Shown here: positions 1-9,103 of the stretch, piece after piece
How positions within the stretch are numbered: the stretch's first letter is position 1
Layout: the number at the start of each line of letters is the position of its first letter
Source of the DNA: JAPHTQ01 sp050302275
GTDB taxonomy: Bacteria > Pseudomonadota > Gammaproteobacteria > Thiohalomonadales > Thiohalomonadaceae
Reading direction: 5' to 3'
DNA: 64,000 nucleotides
Assembly: GCA_050302275.1 (NCBI GenBank)
Contig: JBNLAT010000006.1
Span: 1 to 64,000 of the forward strand
Notes under the pieces: model-generated
What the model was told of the DNA's origin: nothing
Databases searched by the model: none
Seen by the model: only the letters and a program-made list of their open reading frames with translations
Made by a program: the position numbers and the translations under genes

Positions 1-49
1 GAAGCCATCTGGATTGCAGCAACACGACTCACTCAATTCTCTCCTGTTT

Positions 50-69
50 CGGGCTGGTGCCCGTTTTTA
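50..69 (+). terminator. Rho-independent terminator of a plus-strand gene left of the window
   Basis: CGGGC/GCCCG stem with a TGGT loop, followed directly by TTTTTA. It faces the minus-strand gene ending at 67, so the two genes are convergent and share this junction. Confidence 0.75.
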
Positions 70-396
70 TTTACTTACGCGTATCTGGACCCGGTCGGCA
101 GAACCGCTACCCGGTACCCGTTCAATACGATTCGACCCTACCCCCAGGGCCACCAACCACGCCTGTAGCTCGTCGGCCCACAACACGCCCTCGTCACCAC
201 CGGGATAGTGGATCTGCAGCCGGGCCTCAGAGTCCTGCTGGAGCTGCTCGATGGCAGCGGTCAGTGCGGGTTGCCGTGCCAGCCAGTCACCGTGGCGCGG
301 ACGCGCCCATTCCGATGCGGAAATATCCCAGGATTGGCCTCCCTGGACCACCAACGGGGCAAGCAACAGAAGCAGGGCGCAGGTTCGTTTCAACAT
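67..396 (-). CDS. Conserved hypothetical small periplasmic protein
   Basis: A 109-residue protein with a clear N-terminal signal peptide (Lys/Arg followed by a leucine run, cleavage probably after the VQGG region). The mature part is about 90 residues with a conserved-looking stretch HYPGGDEG...LWADELQAWLVALG and no cysteines after the signal peptide. I recognise no named family. It lies 43 bp downstream of yhdP on the same strand, so it is probably the last gene of that transcription unit. Function unknown; export to the periplasm is the only firm inference. Confidence 0.7.
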   Translation of the reverse strand: MLKRTCALLLLLAPLVVQGGQSWDISASEWARPRHGDWLARQPALTAAIEQLQQDSEARLQIHYPGGDEGVLWADELQAWLVALGVGSNRIERVPGSGSADRVQIRVSK

Positions 397-439
397 ACTG
401 CGGAAATACTATCATTTACCGGAAGGAATGGAAGCGCGA

Positions 440-3400
440 TCAGTCGATGCCGGGGATCTTGTTCTCGGTATCTTCAGCCGGTTTGGGCTCTTCGAGGCGA
501 ACGATCTTCGGCTTCTCCCAGGTACCGTGGATCTCATAGCGGGTCATGGTCGCCTGATCGATACCGCTCTTGAACAGCCCCTGAATCACCGCCAGCACCG
601 CCGCCACCTGCGGCCCCCAGGCCAATGCCCCGGCCACGGAGACGGTGCCCGCCACATTGGGCACCACGGAGACCTGCTGGTCGAAATCACGCGCCACCAG
701 ACCGGTGCGTCCGGTCACCAGAATATCGGCGGGGAGCGATTTCACCACCAGATTGTCGGTGTTGGCGTTGCCGTCCCGAATACGGAAGTCGCCCTTGATG
801 CTGGTGAACTCCAGCCCCTTGCCCGACATATCGCTGAAATCGAGGAACAGACGCCGCGGCAACGCCTCCAGACTGAGCAGGCCGAGCAGTTTGCCCGCAC
901 CCGGGTCGATCTGTTCGATTTTACCTTCGGTAATGCTGACCTTGCCCTTGGCGGCCAGCTTGGCGAGAGAGAAATCCAGCGGCGACCCCGGCCACTCCAC
1001 CTCACCGCGGGCTTCGGTCTTGCCGTTCTTAATCACCGAGGCAAAGCCCAGTTCTCGGAACATCTTACCAAGGTTGTCGCTTTTCAGCGTCAACTCCCCG
1101 TGGGTCTTGCCGTTGGGACGCCAGTAACCGTCGCCCTGCAGGTTGAAGCTGGGGGCATTGACGACAACCTTGTTGAATTTGACCCGTGTCGCCGTCGGCT
1201 GAATTTTCCCTGCGACACCGCCGAAACGTAAGTTATCGTAGGCGAAGTCACGAATATCGACATCAATCGGCGGCATTCGCGCCAGAGTGTCGTTCTTTTC
1301 CGGCTCGCCCTCGGTTGCCGCCAGATGCAGACGCTGCATATGGATCTGCAGCGGTAGCTGCTTTTCCCCCGGATTCTGCGGGAAGTAGTGATTAATGACC
1401 TTGCGCCATTGCAGCCAGTGCAGATTATCCAGCTCACCGCCGATATTCAGCACGTCTTTCTGCGGCAGACGAGCTGCCTCATCACGACCCAGCAACACGC
1501 TCATACGTTGCAGCTTGCCGCTGCCGATATCCTGTTTCCACGCCGTATTGAAACGGCCACCATACTGCAATGAGTGAACACTACGATGTGTGCCACCAAG
1601 ACCAAGCGAGATAGTAAAGGTGCTTTTCTCTTCGGCGGGTTTACCCATCGGCTCGGGCAGATTGATCGCCACTCCCTGAAGATCGGAGAAGATGTTCATC
1701 TGCACACCACCATCATTACCCGGGGTCAGAGTCATCAGTGCCTGCCAATCGCTTTCGCCTTCGGCCATATCCAGCAACGGCAGCTCCAGCTCCTTACGTA
1801 CCGAGGCCACCGTGGCATGGCCTTTGGCCTTCACGAAGGTCGCACCACGTTTTTCGAAACGCTCTCCCTCGGTATAGACCGTCAGCTTCGCCGGGAAGCC
1901 GTACATGTTTGCAGTGATCTCATCGGCACTAAAACTTTTTTCGGTAAAGAAAAGCTTACCTTTGGTTTTGTGTAACTCGACGCCCTTGGCGAAGTGCAAC
2001 AGGTTATTTTGCAGCTCAACCTCGCCTTTGACCGCCAACGGCGTTTTCGCTGCGATTCGATCAGATAAAGGGATAGACAGACTCAACTTGACCGGTGTGT
2101 CACCACTACCCGAGAAACTCTGCAAGCCGAGATCGCGACTGAACGGTGCCTCGCGCAGAAAACGCAGGGCATCATTGGCACTGGCATCGACCGAACCATC
2201 TACCTTGAGCAACGGTTCATGGAATGCAGGAATAGTGACCTTGGTGGCGCCGATATGAGAACCGTATAAGCGACCCTCGGCAATATTGACCAGCATCCCG
2301 GGACCATTGAATATCGCTTCGCCACGCACCGCCTTGAGCACCGGCCAGCCTTCTTTAAAATCGAGGGTCACGTCATTGGCATCGAAGCGAATCTCAAAAC
2401 GCCCCTGTTTTTTCTCCACCAAAGAGTGTTCCAGCTTGCCGTGAATCAGCAGCGAGCCATCAGTCACCAAACCTCCGAGGAAAGCGCGACTCAGCCAGTT
2501 CACACTCCCTTCAGACATAATCTTCACCGGCAGATAGGTGGCGGTAGCGCTGGCTCGTCCATCTTTAAAAGTGCCGACCAGAGAAAGCAGCGGACTCTGT
2601 TTCGGTTGCAACTGCAGGGACATCCCCAACTGCATATGCAGATCGCTGTTATCGACGGTCAACTTATCAGCCGCCACGCGCCAACCATTATCGCTTCTGG
2701 CGATTTTCACCAGACCGCGGGTCTGCTGCAGAGGCAGAGGATTGGCAAACAGTTCCGGCATGGTCAGCACCAGATCGCTGGTATCCAGTTCCACCGAACC
2801 ATTCTTGCCGTCGTAACCGAGTCTTGCGGTCAGTCCCGTTACGCCCGGTAATTTCTCCCACGGCGCGATACGGAAATCAGCCACCGAGGCCACCGCGCCG
2901 ACCAACTCCTCGTCACGGATATCGACACGCAGGGAATCAACCCAGCCGCCGGGAAGCATCTGCTGTAACTGCTCGCGTTGGCCTTTATTCATTCCGGGCA
3001 GGTAAGGACTGAAATTCATCAGCCGATCGATATCCAGGCTTTCCGCACGAACGCTGGCAAGACCGTTCAGTTGCTCCACCTGCAGGCGGAATGGCGTGGT
3101 GTGTTCTTCGCCATTGCGAATCAGTGCATTCTGCACCAGCAGCTGCCAACCTTCCTCGCCAGTTTTGTACCTCCACTGGGCAGAGAGATTGGTGACAGGG
3201 AGAGTTTTGGCGTTGCGTTGAATCTGCAGATTGGAAAGTGCCATCTCCCCTTCCACCGATTCGAGGAGTCCACTTTTCCAGCTACTCCATAATTCCAGAT
3301 CGACATTGCCGCGATGGAAGCTGAGACCTTCAAAGTCGCGCCCTTCGATCCATTGCGAAGGTTTCACCTGCGCCGCCTTGATATAGAGATTGCCAACCCA

Positions 3401-4072
3401 GTCGTTCTGGTTAAGCAGGTTGCCACGAATGTCGAGCGCCAGACGCAGCGTCTGGCCGATCTCTTCAGGCAATTGCACGGAGGCGTTGAGACGATGCCGC
3501 TCGGTGACATTCTGCAACTCCACCGAAACCCCTTCGAAGATCGTATCGCGCTTTTCCTTATCATCGCGCCAGATGATCCGGCTACCTTCCAGCGACAGGC
3601 GCGACTGACTGAGGAACCAGGCACCGAGATCACCACCGCCTTCACCGCTCTTCGCCTTCTCCGACAGGGTTACCCCCTGCAGACGGAAGCCGCCATCCTC
3701 CTGACGAATAATGACGATGTTGGCACCGTGAATGGTCAGATCGAGGATCGGCTGTAACTGACGTAGCGATGAGATTGGATCGAGGGCGATGCCGATTTGA
3801 TTGAAGTGAGCCAACTGTTCGCGGCTGCTGGATTCACGCAGGGCAACATCTTCGAACAGCAGGGTCGGTTTGATCCCGATCAGGCGGGCATCCATATTGC
3901 GAATGGTGACAGGCTGTCCCAGATACTGGCCAGCCAGCTCTTCGGCTTTTAAACGGTATTCGGCAGCCGAACCGATCACCAGACGCACGACTGTCACCAG
4001 CACGGCTAACACCACCAGCGCGATGGCAGTGCCGTACCAGGCAAAGATTCTCAGTCGTGAAGTTTGGCGCAT
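440..4072 (-). CDS. yhdP: YhdP family AsmA-like envelope protein
   Basis: A 1210-residue protein with one N-terminal membrane segment (about residues 10-32) followed by a very long, beta-rich periplasmic region ending in an AsmA-like C-terminal domain. Length and architecture match gammaproteobacterial YhdP (about 1270 residues in E. coli). Family knowledge: YhdP, TamB and YdbH are bridge-like proteins that move phospholipids from inner to outer membrane. It follows rng, as in many gammaproteobacteria, but here a MITE-like repeat (4154-4294) lies between rng and yhdP and may alter co-transcription. Confidence 0.92.
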   Translation of the reverse strand: MRQTSRLRIFAWYGTAIALVVLAVLVTVVRLVIGSAAEYRLKAEELAGQYLGQPVTIRNMDARLIGIKPTLLFEDVALRESSSREQLAHFNQIGIALDPISSLRQLQPILDLTIHGANIVIIRQEDGGFRLQGVTLSEKAKSGEGGGDLGAWFLSQSRLSLEGSRIIWRDDKEKRDTIFEGVSVELQNVTERHRLNASVQLPEEIGQTLRLALDIRGNLLNQNDWVGNLYIKAAQVKPSQWIEGRDFEGLSFHRGNVDLELWSSWKSGLLESVEGEMALSNLQIQRNAKTLPVTNLSAQWRYKTGEEGWQLLVQNALIRNGEEHTTPFRLQVEQLNGLASVRAESLDIDRLMNFSPYLPGMNKGQREQLQQMLPGGWVDSLRVDIRDEELVGAVASVADFRIAPWEKLPGVTGLTARLGYDGKNGSVELDTSDLVLTMPELFANPLPLQQTRGLVKIARSDNGWRVAADKLTVDNSDLHMQLGMSLQLQPKQSPLLSLVGTFKDGRASATATYLPVKIMSEGSVNWLSRAFLGGLVTDGSLLIHGKLEHSLVEKKQGRFEIRFDANDVTLDFKEGWPVLKAVRGEAIFNGPGMLVNIAEGRLYGSHIGATKVTIPAFHEPLLKVDGSVDASANDALRFLREAPFSRDLGLQSFSGSGDTPVKLSLSIPLSDRIAAKTPLAVKGEVELQNNLLHFAKGVELHKTKGKLFFTEKSFSADEITANMYGFPAKLTVYTEGERFEKRGATFVKAKGHATVASVRKELELPLLDMAEGESDWQALMTLTPGNDGGVQMNIFSDLQGVAINLPEPMGKPAEEKSTFTISLGLGGTHRSVHSLQYGGRFNTAWKQDIGSGKLQRMSVLLGRDEAARLPQKDVLNIGGELDNLHWLQWRKVINHYFPQNPGEKQLPLQIHMQRLHLAATEGEPEKNDTLARMPPIDVDIRDFAYDNLRFGGVAGKIQPTATRVKFNKVVVNAPSFNLQGDGYWRPNGKTHGELTLKSDNLGKMFRELGFASVIKNGKTEARGEVEWPGSPLDFSLAKLAAKGKVSITEGKIEQIDPGAGKLLGLLSLEALPRRLFLDFSDMSGKGLEFTSIKGDFRIRDGNANTDNLVVKSLPADILVTGRTGLVARDFDQQVSVVPNVAGTVSVAGALAWGPQVAAVLAVIQGLFKSGIDQATMTRYEIHGTWEKPKIVRLEEPKPAEDTENKIPGID

Positions 4073-4153
4073 CGGCGACCCGTCAATTCCAGTTCATCGT
4101 CAATGTGAATGATAGGTACAGCGCCATGCTGCTGCTGTGACCTTGGCAGCACT

Positions 4154-4294
4154 AGAAGCCATCTCAGAATTGCTGTGCTTGCCGATACGGTGTTGAAAAT
4201 GGACTCAAAATACTCATTTACTGCGTGTAAACTCCGTTTTCTCGTCCATTTTCGCCTTGTCTCGCCCGCGCTCGCTAACTCGGAGATAGCTTCT
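4154..4294. repeat. MITE-like palindromic repeat, copy A
   Basis: 141-bp element filling most of the 238-bp rng-yhdP gap. The terminal inverted repeat is imperfect: left end AGAAGCCATCTCAGAAT, right end in reverse complement AGAAGCTATCTCCGAGT (14 of 17 matching). An internal CTCATTTACTGCGTGTAAAC section resembles the GTTTAC...GTAAATGAGC core of the copies at 34456 and 37697, so it is a diverged member of that group. No coding potential. Confidence 0.7.
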
Positions 4295-4310
4295 ATCTGT
4301 CCATCGGACA

Positions 4311-5798
4311 TCAGAGCAGAACGACGTCGAATTGTTCCTGGGTATATAAAGACTCTACCTGGAACTTAATTGGACGCCCGATAAACTCCTCCAGTTCCGC
4401 AACGCTGGTCGACTCTTCGTCCAGTAGCATATCCACCACTTCCTGCGCCGCCAGCACCAGCATCGACTTAGCATCAAACTGGCGCGCCTCGCGCATGATT
4501 TCGCGATAGATCTCGAAGCAGACGGTCTCGGGGGTTTTCAGGGTGCCGCGTCCATTACAGGTAGGACAGGTTTCACACAGTACATGTTCCAGACTTTCTC
4601 GATTTCGCTTACGCGTCATCTGCACCAGGCCGAGGGAGGAGACCTCGCTGATGTGGGTCTTGGCGTGGTCACGCTCCAGGGATTTCTCCAGCGCACGTAA
4701 CACCTGGCGGCGATGCTCCACATCGTCCATGTCGATAAAGTCGATGATGATAATGCCGCCGAGGTTACGCAGACGTAGCTGACGGGCGATCGCCTGGGCC
4801 GCTTCCAGGTTGGTCTTGAAGATGGTCTCTTCCAGATTGCGGTGACCGACGAAGGCACCTGTGTTAACGTCGATGGTGGTCATCGCCTCGGTCTGGTCGA
4901 TGATCAGATATCCACCCGACTTGAGTTGCACCTTGCGCTCCAGCGCCTTCTGGATCTCGTCGTCGACACCGTAGAGATCAAAGATCGGTCGCTCACCGGC
5001 GTAGTGTTCGATGCGCCCTTCCAGCCCGGTAATAAATTTACCGGCGAATTTCTGCACCTTGAGGAAGGTCTCGCGAGAGTCGATGCGGATCTTCTCGATG
5101 TCGGTGTCGGCAAGATCGCGCATGGTGCGCATTACCAGCGGCATGTCCTCGTGGATCAGGCAGCCTTCGCTACTGTCGTGGTTTTTGATCTTCTCCTGGA
5201 TCTCATCCCACATCTTGTAGAGAAACAGGACATCCTTCTCCAGCGCGTCGCGGTTCACCCCTTCGGCCGCGGTGCGCAGAATAAATCCGCCCTCGCGTCC
5301 TTCGGTGCACTCGCGCACGATCTCTTTAAGGCGCTCGCGCTCTTCTTCATCCTCGATGCGCTGGGAAACGCCGATATGATTACTCGCCGGCATGTAGACC
5401 AGGAAGCGTGCCGGAATGGAAAGATGGGTAGTCAGACGGGCGCCCTTGGTACCAAGCGGGTCCTTGGTGACCTGGACGACGATCTCCTGTCCCTCACGCA
5501 GCAGCGTATTGATCTGCTCCACTGTACGATCATGGCCGTTGCCATTACCGTTACCTTCGCCGTGGTCCTGGTCGTTCTGGATATCCGAGGCGTGCAGGAA
5601 GGCGGTGCGATCCAGACCTACTTCAACAAAGGCGGCCTGCATCCCGGGCAGCACCCGACTGACCTTACCGCGATAGATGTTGCCCACCAGACCGCGACGA
5701 CGGGTGCGCTCAATGTGCACCTCCTGCAAAACACCATTCTCGACGTAGGCCACCCGCGTCTCCTGCGGGGTGATGTTGATCAGCAGTTCTTCACTCAT
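4311..5798 (-). CDS. rng: Ribonuclease G
   Basis: A 495-residue RNase E/G family endoribonuclease (E. coli RNase G 489). An S1-like RNA-binding domain covers about residues 38-125. The catalytic DNase I-like part contains the DVNTGAFVG and IDFIDMDD motifs whose aspartates bind Mg2+. The zinc-link CETCPTCNGRG lies near residue 405. The C terminus ends shortly after the QVESLYTQEQFDVVLL segment, so there is no RNase E-type scaffold. It matures the 5' end of 16S rRNA and cuts some mRNAs. It lies downstream of maf, with a hairpin between them. Confidence 0.97.
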   Translation of the reverse strand: MSEELLINITPQETRVAYVENGVLQEVHIERTRRRGLVGNIYRGKVSRVLPGMQAAFVEVGLDRTAFLHASDIQNDQDHGEGNGNGNGHDRTVEQINTLLREGQEIVVQVTKDPLGTKGARLTTHLSIPARFLVYMPASNHIGVSQRIEDEEERERLKEIVRECTEGREGGFILRTAAEGVNRDALEKDVLFLYKMWDEIQEKIKNHDSSEGCLIHEDMPLVMRTMRDLADTDIEKIRIDSRETFLKVQKFAGKFITGLEGRIEHYAGERPIFDLYGVDDEIQKALERKVQLKSGGYLIIDQTEAMTTIDVNTGAFVGHRNLEETIFKTNLEAAQAIARQLRLRNLGGIIIIDFIDMDDVEHRRQVLRALEKSLERDHAKTHISEVSSLGLVQMTRKRNRESLEHVLCETCPTCNGRGTLKTPETVCFEIYREIMREARQFDAKSMLVLAAQEVVDMLLDEESTSVAELEEFIGRPIKFQVESLYTQEQFDVVLL

Positions 5799-5819
5799 TG
5801 TAATAATTCTCTTAAAGCA

Positions 5820-5867
5820 GGTAATAGATAACAGGCTGCGTGTTGCGTCAGTCTGTTATCTGTTACC
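5820..5867. repeat. Inverted repeat between maf and rng
   Basis: Arms GGTAATAGATAACAG (5820-5834) and CTGTTATCTGTTACC (5853-5867) pair at 14 of 15 positions around an 18-nt loop. It overlaps the maf stop codon and lies just before rng. There is no T-run, so it looks more like an mRNA processing or stabilising hairpin, or a small mobile palindrome, than an intrinsic terminator. Confidence 0.6.
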
Positions 5868-6459
5868 GCTTCAATACTGAAACGCCAAAATGCTCCAGCA
5901 GTTCCGCCGTTTCGAACAGCGGCAATCCCATAACGCCCGAGTAGCTCCCCTCCAGCCGCTCGATAAAGATCGCCGCCATCCCCTGAATCGCATAGGCCCC
6001 GGCCTTGTCGGCAGGTTCGCCGCTGGCCCAGTAGGCCTCGGCTTCCTCAGGCTCGATGGCACGAAATTGTACCGCACTCACGCTAAGGCGGGTCTGCTCT
6101 TCACCAGCGGTGCCAACCAGCGCCACCGCGGTCATCACCTGATGCCGCTCACCGCCGAGGGCCAGCAACATCGCCAGGGCATCGTCGCGATCCGTCGGCT
6201 TACCCAGCACCTTGCCGTGACTCACCACTACGGTATCGGCCCCGAGCACCGGGGTCGAATCGGCGGCATCGAGTTTGGCCCGCCCGGCCCGCGCCTTTTC
6301 CAGCGCCAGACGCAGCACCATTACCTCCGGCGCCTCGTCGGCACGCGCCTCCTCCGCCACATCCACCGACAGCAGGCTGAAACGCACTCCGATCTGCTGC
6401 AACAGCTCACGCCTGCGGGGTGAGGCCGAGGCCAGCCAGAGGTCATGGGATTCAGTCAT
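5863..6459 (-). CDS. maf: Maf nucleotide pyrophosphatase (dTTP/UTP type)
   Basis: A 198-residue Maf/HAM1-fold protein. The N-terminal LASASPRRRELL is the Maf signature, and GADTVV near residue 73 supplies the metal-binding acid. Family members hydrolyse non-canonical or excess nucleotides (dTTP, UTP) to monophosphate and pyrophosphate, and some influence septum formation. It lies between rlmH and rng; maf-rng-yhdP is a common gammaproteobacterial order and most resembles the E. coli yhdE locus. Confidence 0.93.
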   Translation of the reverse strand: MTESHDLWLASASPRRRELLQQIGVRFSLLSVDVAEEARADEAPEVMVLRLALEKARAGRAKLDAADSTPVLGADTVVVSHGKVLGKPTDRDDALAMLLALGGERHQVMTAVALVGTAGEEQTRLSVSAVQFRAIEPEEAEAYWASGEPADKAGAYAIQGMAAIFIERLEGSYSGVMGLPLFETAELLEHFGVSVLKR

Positions 6460-6489
6460 AAACAGGCGCGTCCTTCGCGGTAGTGCTTG

Positions 6490-6957
6490 TTAGCGGTGGT
6501 ACGGATGCCCTTTGAGCAGACTCCAGGCACGGTAGATTTGTTCCGCTACCACGATACGCACCAGCGGATGCGGCAGGGTCAGGGGGGAGAGGGACCAACG
6601 TTCATCGGCGGAGGCGCTCAGTTCGGGTTCGATGCCTTCCGGGCCACCGACCAGCAGAGCCACATCGCGGCCATCGCCCAGCCAGTGCTCCAGTCTCGCC
6701 GATAACTGCTCGGTGGACCAGGGTTTGCCCTTCACTTCCAGGGCCACCACCCGCGCCCCTTTGGGAATGGCAGCGGCCATCTTTTCCCCTTCCTGGCGGG
6801 TCAGGCGAACGATATCGGCATTCTTGCCCCGTTTGCCCGCAGCGATCTCATGCAGCTGCAATGCACACTCGGAAGGCAGACGACGGGCGTATTCCTGATA
6901 GCCCTCATCGACCCAGCCGGGCATGCGGTTGCCCACGGCAATGAGATGAAGCCGCAT
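6490..6957 (-). CDS. rlmH: 23S rRNA pseudouridine-1915 N3-methyltransferase
   Basis: A 155-residue SPOUT-class methyltransferase, the usual RlmH length. The start MRLHLIAVGNRMPGW, the LLVGGPEGI knot loop and the SLSPLTLPHPLVRIVVAEQIYRAW C-terminal region are typical. It methylates pseudouridine 1915 in helix 69 of 23S rRNA using S-adenosylmethionine. The start codon touches the rsfS stop codon, so the two are translationally coupled. Confidence 0.97.
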   Translation of the reverse strand: MRLHLIAVGNRMPGWVDEGYQEYARRLPSECALQLHEIAAGKRGKNADIVRLTRQEGEKMAAAIPKGARVVALEVKGKPWSTEQLSARLEHWLGDGRDVALLVGGPEGIEPELSASADERWSLSPLTLPHPLVRIVVAEQIYRAWSLLKGHPYHR

Positions 6958-7310
6958 TAGCGTGCGGCTTCTTCGCTTTCGTCCGGCGCGTCATCACCCC
7001 AGAGTTTTTCCAGGTTGTAGAAGTCGCGGGTCTCGGGAAGCATGATGTGGACCACCACATCCCCCAGATCCACCAGCACCCAACTGCTCTCGGTCTGGCC
7101 CTCGACGCCCAACGGCTGGATGCCATTGGCCTTGGCCATCTCCACCACGCTGTCGGACAGTGCCTTCACCTGACGGCTGGAGTTGCCGCCCGCGATCACC
7201 AGGATATCGGTGAAGCTCGATTTACCGCGGACGTCGAGGATCTTCACATCGACCCCTTTGCGGTCTTCCAGCGCATCCACCACCAGTTTTTTCAATTGCT
7301 CGGAATTCAT
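6957..7310 (-). CDS. rsfS: Ribosomal silencing factor RsfS
   Basis: A 117-residue RsfS/Iojap protein. The conserved core KILDVRGKSSFTDILVIAGGNSSRQVKALSDSV and the WVLVDLGDVVVHIMLPETRDFYNLEKLW segment are visible. The protein binds L14 on the 50S subunit and blocks subunit joining when nutrients are scarce. It lies between nadD and rlmH in the conserved order. Confidence 0.97.
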   Translation of the reverse strand: MNSEQLKKLVVDALEDRKGVDVKILDVRGKSSFTDILVIAGGNSSRQVKALSDSVVEMAKANGIQPLGVEGQTESSWVLVDLGDVVVHIMLPETRDFYNLEKLWGDDAPDESEEAAR

Positions 7311-7322
7311 TGCACCCCTATC

Positions 7323-7979
7323 TCAACAATACAGCTTCTCTTTCTGAATATAGTCCCAAACCCGCTCCGGCATCAGATAACGGGCACTTCCCCCCGCGGC
7401 AATACGCTCACGGATTTCGGTCGCCGAGATCGCCAGTTGGGTCACCGGTTGCAGCACGATCGCCCCTGCAGGCCGCTCGCACTGAGTCACATCACTATCG
7501 TGTAGATGCACCGCCATCAGGCGCTGCAACTCGGGCGCGATAGCCTCCATATCCAGGACCCAGCCCGGACGGTGGGCCACTACGATATGCGCCAGATCCA
7601 GCAGGTCCTGCCAACGGTGCCAGCTCGGCAGACCGAGGAAGGCGTCCAGCCCCAGACAGAGACAGAGTGGCTTGCGCCCCACTTCCTTACGCAACGACTC
7701 CAGCGTATCGATCATGTAGGAGGTGCCGCCGCGTTTCAGTTCGCGCAGGTCCACCTCCAACCGAGGCTCGTTTTCGACCGCCAGATGCAGCATCGACAGT
7801 CGCTGCTCGACACTAGCCAGCGGCTGCGGCCGGTGGGCGGGCGTCGAACAGGGCAGCATCACCATCCGCTGCAGATTAAGCTGTTCATACAGTTCCAGTG
7901 CCGGTCGCAAATGACCGAAATGAACTGGATCGAAAGTCCCGCCGAAGATCCCTACGGCCTCTCGTCTTTTGCTACTCAT
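7323..7979 (-). CDS. nadD: Nicotinate-nucleotide adenylyltransferase
   Basis: About 218 residues. GIFGGTFDPVHFGHLRPA near the N terminus carries the (H/T)xGH nucleotidyltransferase motif, and the C-terminal ISATEIRERIAAGGSARYL carries the ISxTxxR motif. It adenylates nicotinate mononucleotide in NAD synthesis. I chose the ATG at 7979 (MSSKRREAV); it overlaps the end of the fimV-like gene by 8 nt, suggesting coupling. An earlier in-frame start at 8006 would lie inside the upstream gene. Confidence 0.96.
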   Translation of the reverse strand: MSSKRREAVGIFGGTFDPVHFGHLRPALELYEQLNLQRMVMLPCSTPAHRPQPLASVEQRLSMLHLAVENEPRLEVDLRELKRGGTSYMIDTLESLRKEVGRKPLCLCLGLDAFLGLPSWHRWQDLLDLAHIVVAHRPGWVLDMEAIAPELQRLMAVHLHDSDVTQCERPAGAIVLQPVTQLAISATEIRERIAAGGSARYLMPERVWDYIQKEKLYC

Positions 7980-9027
7980 GCGTCCTCCCCCTACGACGCT
8001 GGGCATAGTGGTGCAATGCCACTACACCGGCCAGAGCCAATAGCAGTAGCAAGAGCATCTGCCAGGCAGAGAGCCCTTCATCAGTGGGACTCTTCTCGGC
8101 AGCTTCACTATCCGCTGGCACCGCCGCTTGTTTTTGCTCTGGTTGGGCGGCGTACTCCAGCACCTGCTGGCTCATTTGATTGACCTGCTCCTCCAGCCGG
8201 GCCAACCGCTGTTTTAGTTCTTTATTGTTTTGCTCCAGGTCGGCACTTCGCTCTGTTACCCGGGCCAATTCCTGTTCCAGCTCCTGATTCCGCTTTTCCG
8301 TCTCGGCGTTTTGCTGGCGTTCGCCTTTCATCCGTTGTTCGTGCTCGCGCAGAGTGGCGTTCACCTCCGCGTCGCTCAACTTGTAGAGTTCCTCGTCGCT
8401 CGGTACCCGCAACCTCGCCCCCGCCTTGAGGTAGTTGAGGTTGTCGCGGTAGAACGCTTCCGGATTGGCGCGGTAGAGCGCCACCATCATATAGAAGTAG
8501 CTGCGGTTACTGTGCTTGCTCAGGCGTATGGCGATATCGGCCAGCGATTCGTCCTGTGCCACCTCCACATAGAGAGGCGTAGCCGCCTTCTCATCCACCG
8601 GCACAATGCGGTAACGCTGGCTCATCTCACCGCCAGGCCACTGCAATTGCAGCAACAGGATCGCCTCTTCGCCCTGCCACGGCTGCTCGCCGTAGAGCTG
8701 GATACGCCCGGCATTCTCCCCTTTCGCCAGCAGACTGGCACGCAACCCCTCCAGCGAGGCGGGGCGCTCCACCCTCTGTCGCTGATACTCCTCCGGAGAG
8801 GCCAGGCCGACCTTGATCCGGGCCAGCGCTTCGTCGGGCAACAGGGTCAGGGGAATCGTCGCCTTGAGCGGCTCACCAGGTACCGAGTGAACCACCAGAT
8901 CGCCCAGACTGAGCGCCGTCGCCTGGGTGGCAGGCAGCAACACAATTAGCACCAACCAGCAGGACCGCTGAATAAGTGTGCGAGCGGGATGAGACGCAAG
9001 GCGCACGGCGCACGGCGACCGAGACAT
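7972..9027 (-). CDS. FimV N-terminal-domain-like membrane protein
   Basis: After a hydrophobic signal or anchor segment (CWLVLIVLLPATQATA) comes ALSLGDLVVHSVPGEPLKATIPL, typical of the FimV N-terminal domain, then a LysM-like region (YFYMMVALYRANPEAFYRDN), a long coiled coil (EQELARVTERSADLEQNNKEL) and a C-terminal membrane helix followed by Arg residues. The cytoplasmic TPR domain of full-length FimV is missing. Likely a peptidoglycan-associated scaffold. The start is uncertain: a palindromic repeat (8968-9096) sits where the start should be. The ATG at 9027 lies inside the repeat; a GTG at 9126 inside the end of proA is the alternative. Confidence 0.75.
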   Translation of the reverse strand: MSRSPCAVRLASHPARTLIQRSCWLVLIVLLPATQATALSLGDLVVHSVPGEPLKATIPLTLLPDEALARIKVGLASPEEYQRQRVERPASLEGLRASLLAKGENAGRIQLYGEQPWQGEEAILLLQLQWPGGEMSQRYRIVPVDEKAATPLYVEVAQDESLADIAIRLSKHSNRSYFYMMVALYRANPEAFYRDNLNYLKAGARLRVPSDEELYKLSDAEVNATLREHEQRMKGERQQNAETEKRNQELEQELARVTERSADLEQNNKELKQRLARLEEQVNQMSQQVLEYAAQPEQKQAAVPADSEAAEKSPTDEGLSAWQMLLLLLLALAGVVALHHYAQRRRGRTHE

Positions 9028-9096
9028 ACCACGTAGGTAGGCGAGGAAGCGAGCACCGCGCAACGCAGCAGCTCGCCCGCGCAGCAACTTATTCAG
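8968..9096. repeat. MITE-like palindromic repeat, copy D
   Basis: Terminal inverted repeats CTGAATAAGT (8968-8977) and ACTTATTCAG (9087-9096) bound about 129 bp. The inner section (GAGACGCAAGGCGCA, GCGAGGAAGCGAGCACCGC) resembles the core of the repeats at 34456 and 37697. It begins 8 bp after the proA stop codon and runs into the 5' end of the fimV-like gene, with an open reading frame through the repeat in the fimV frame. Confidence 0.7.
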
Positions 9097-9103
9097 GGGT
9101 TCC

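Noticed and set aside
4109..4369. Open frames through repeat A
   Set aside because: They overlap the repeat and the end of rng, and show no protein-like sequence.
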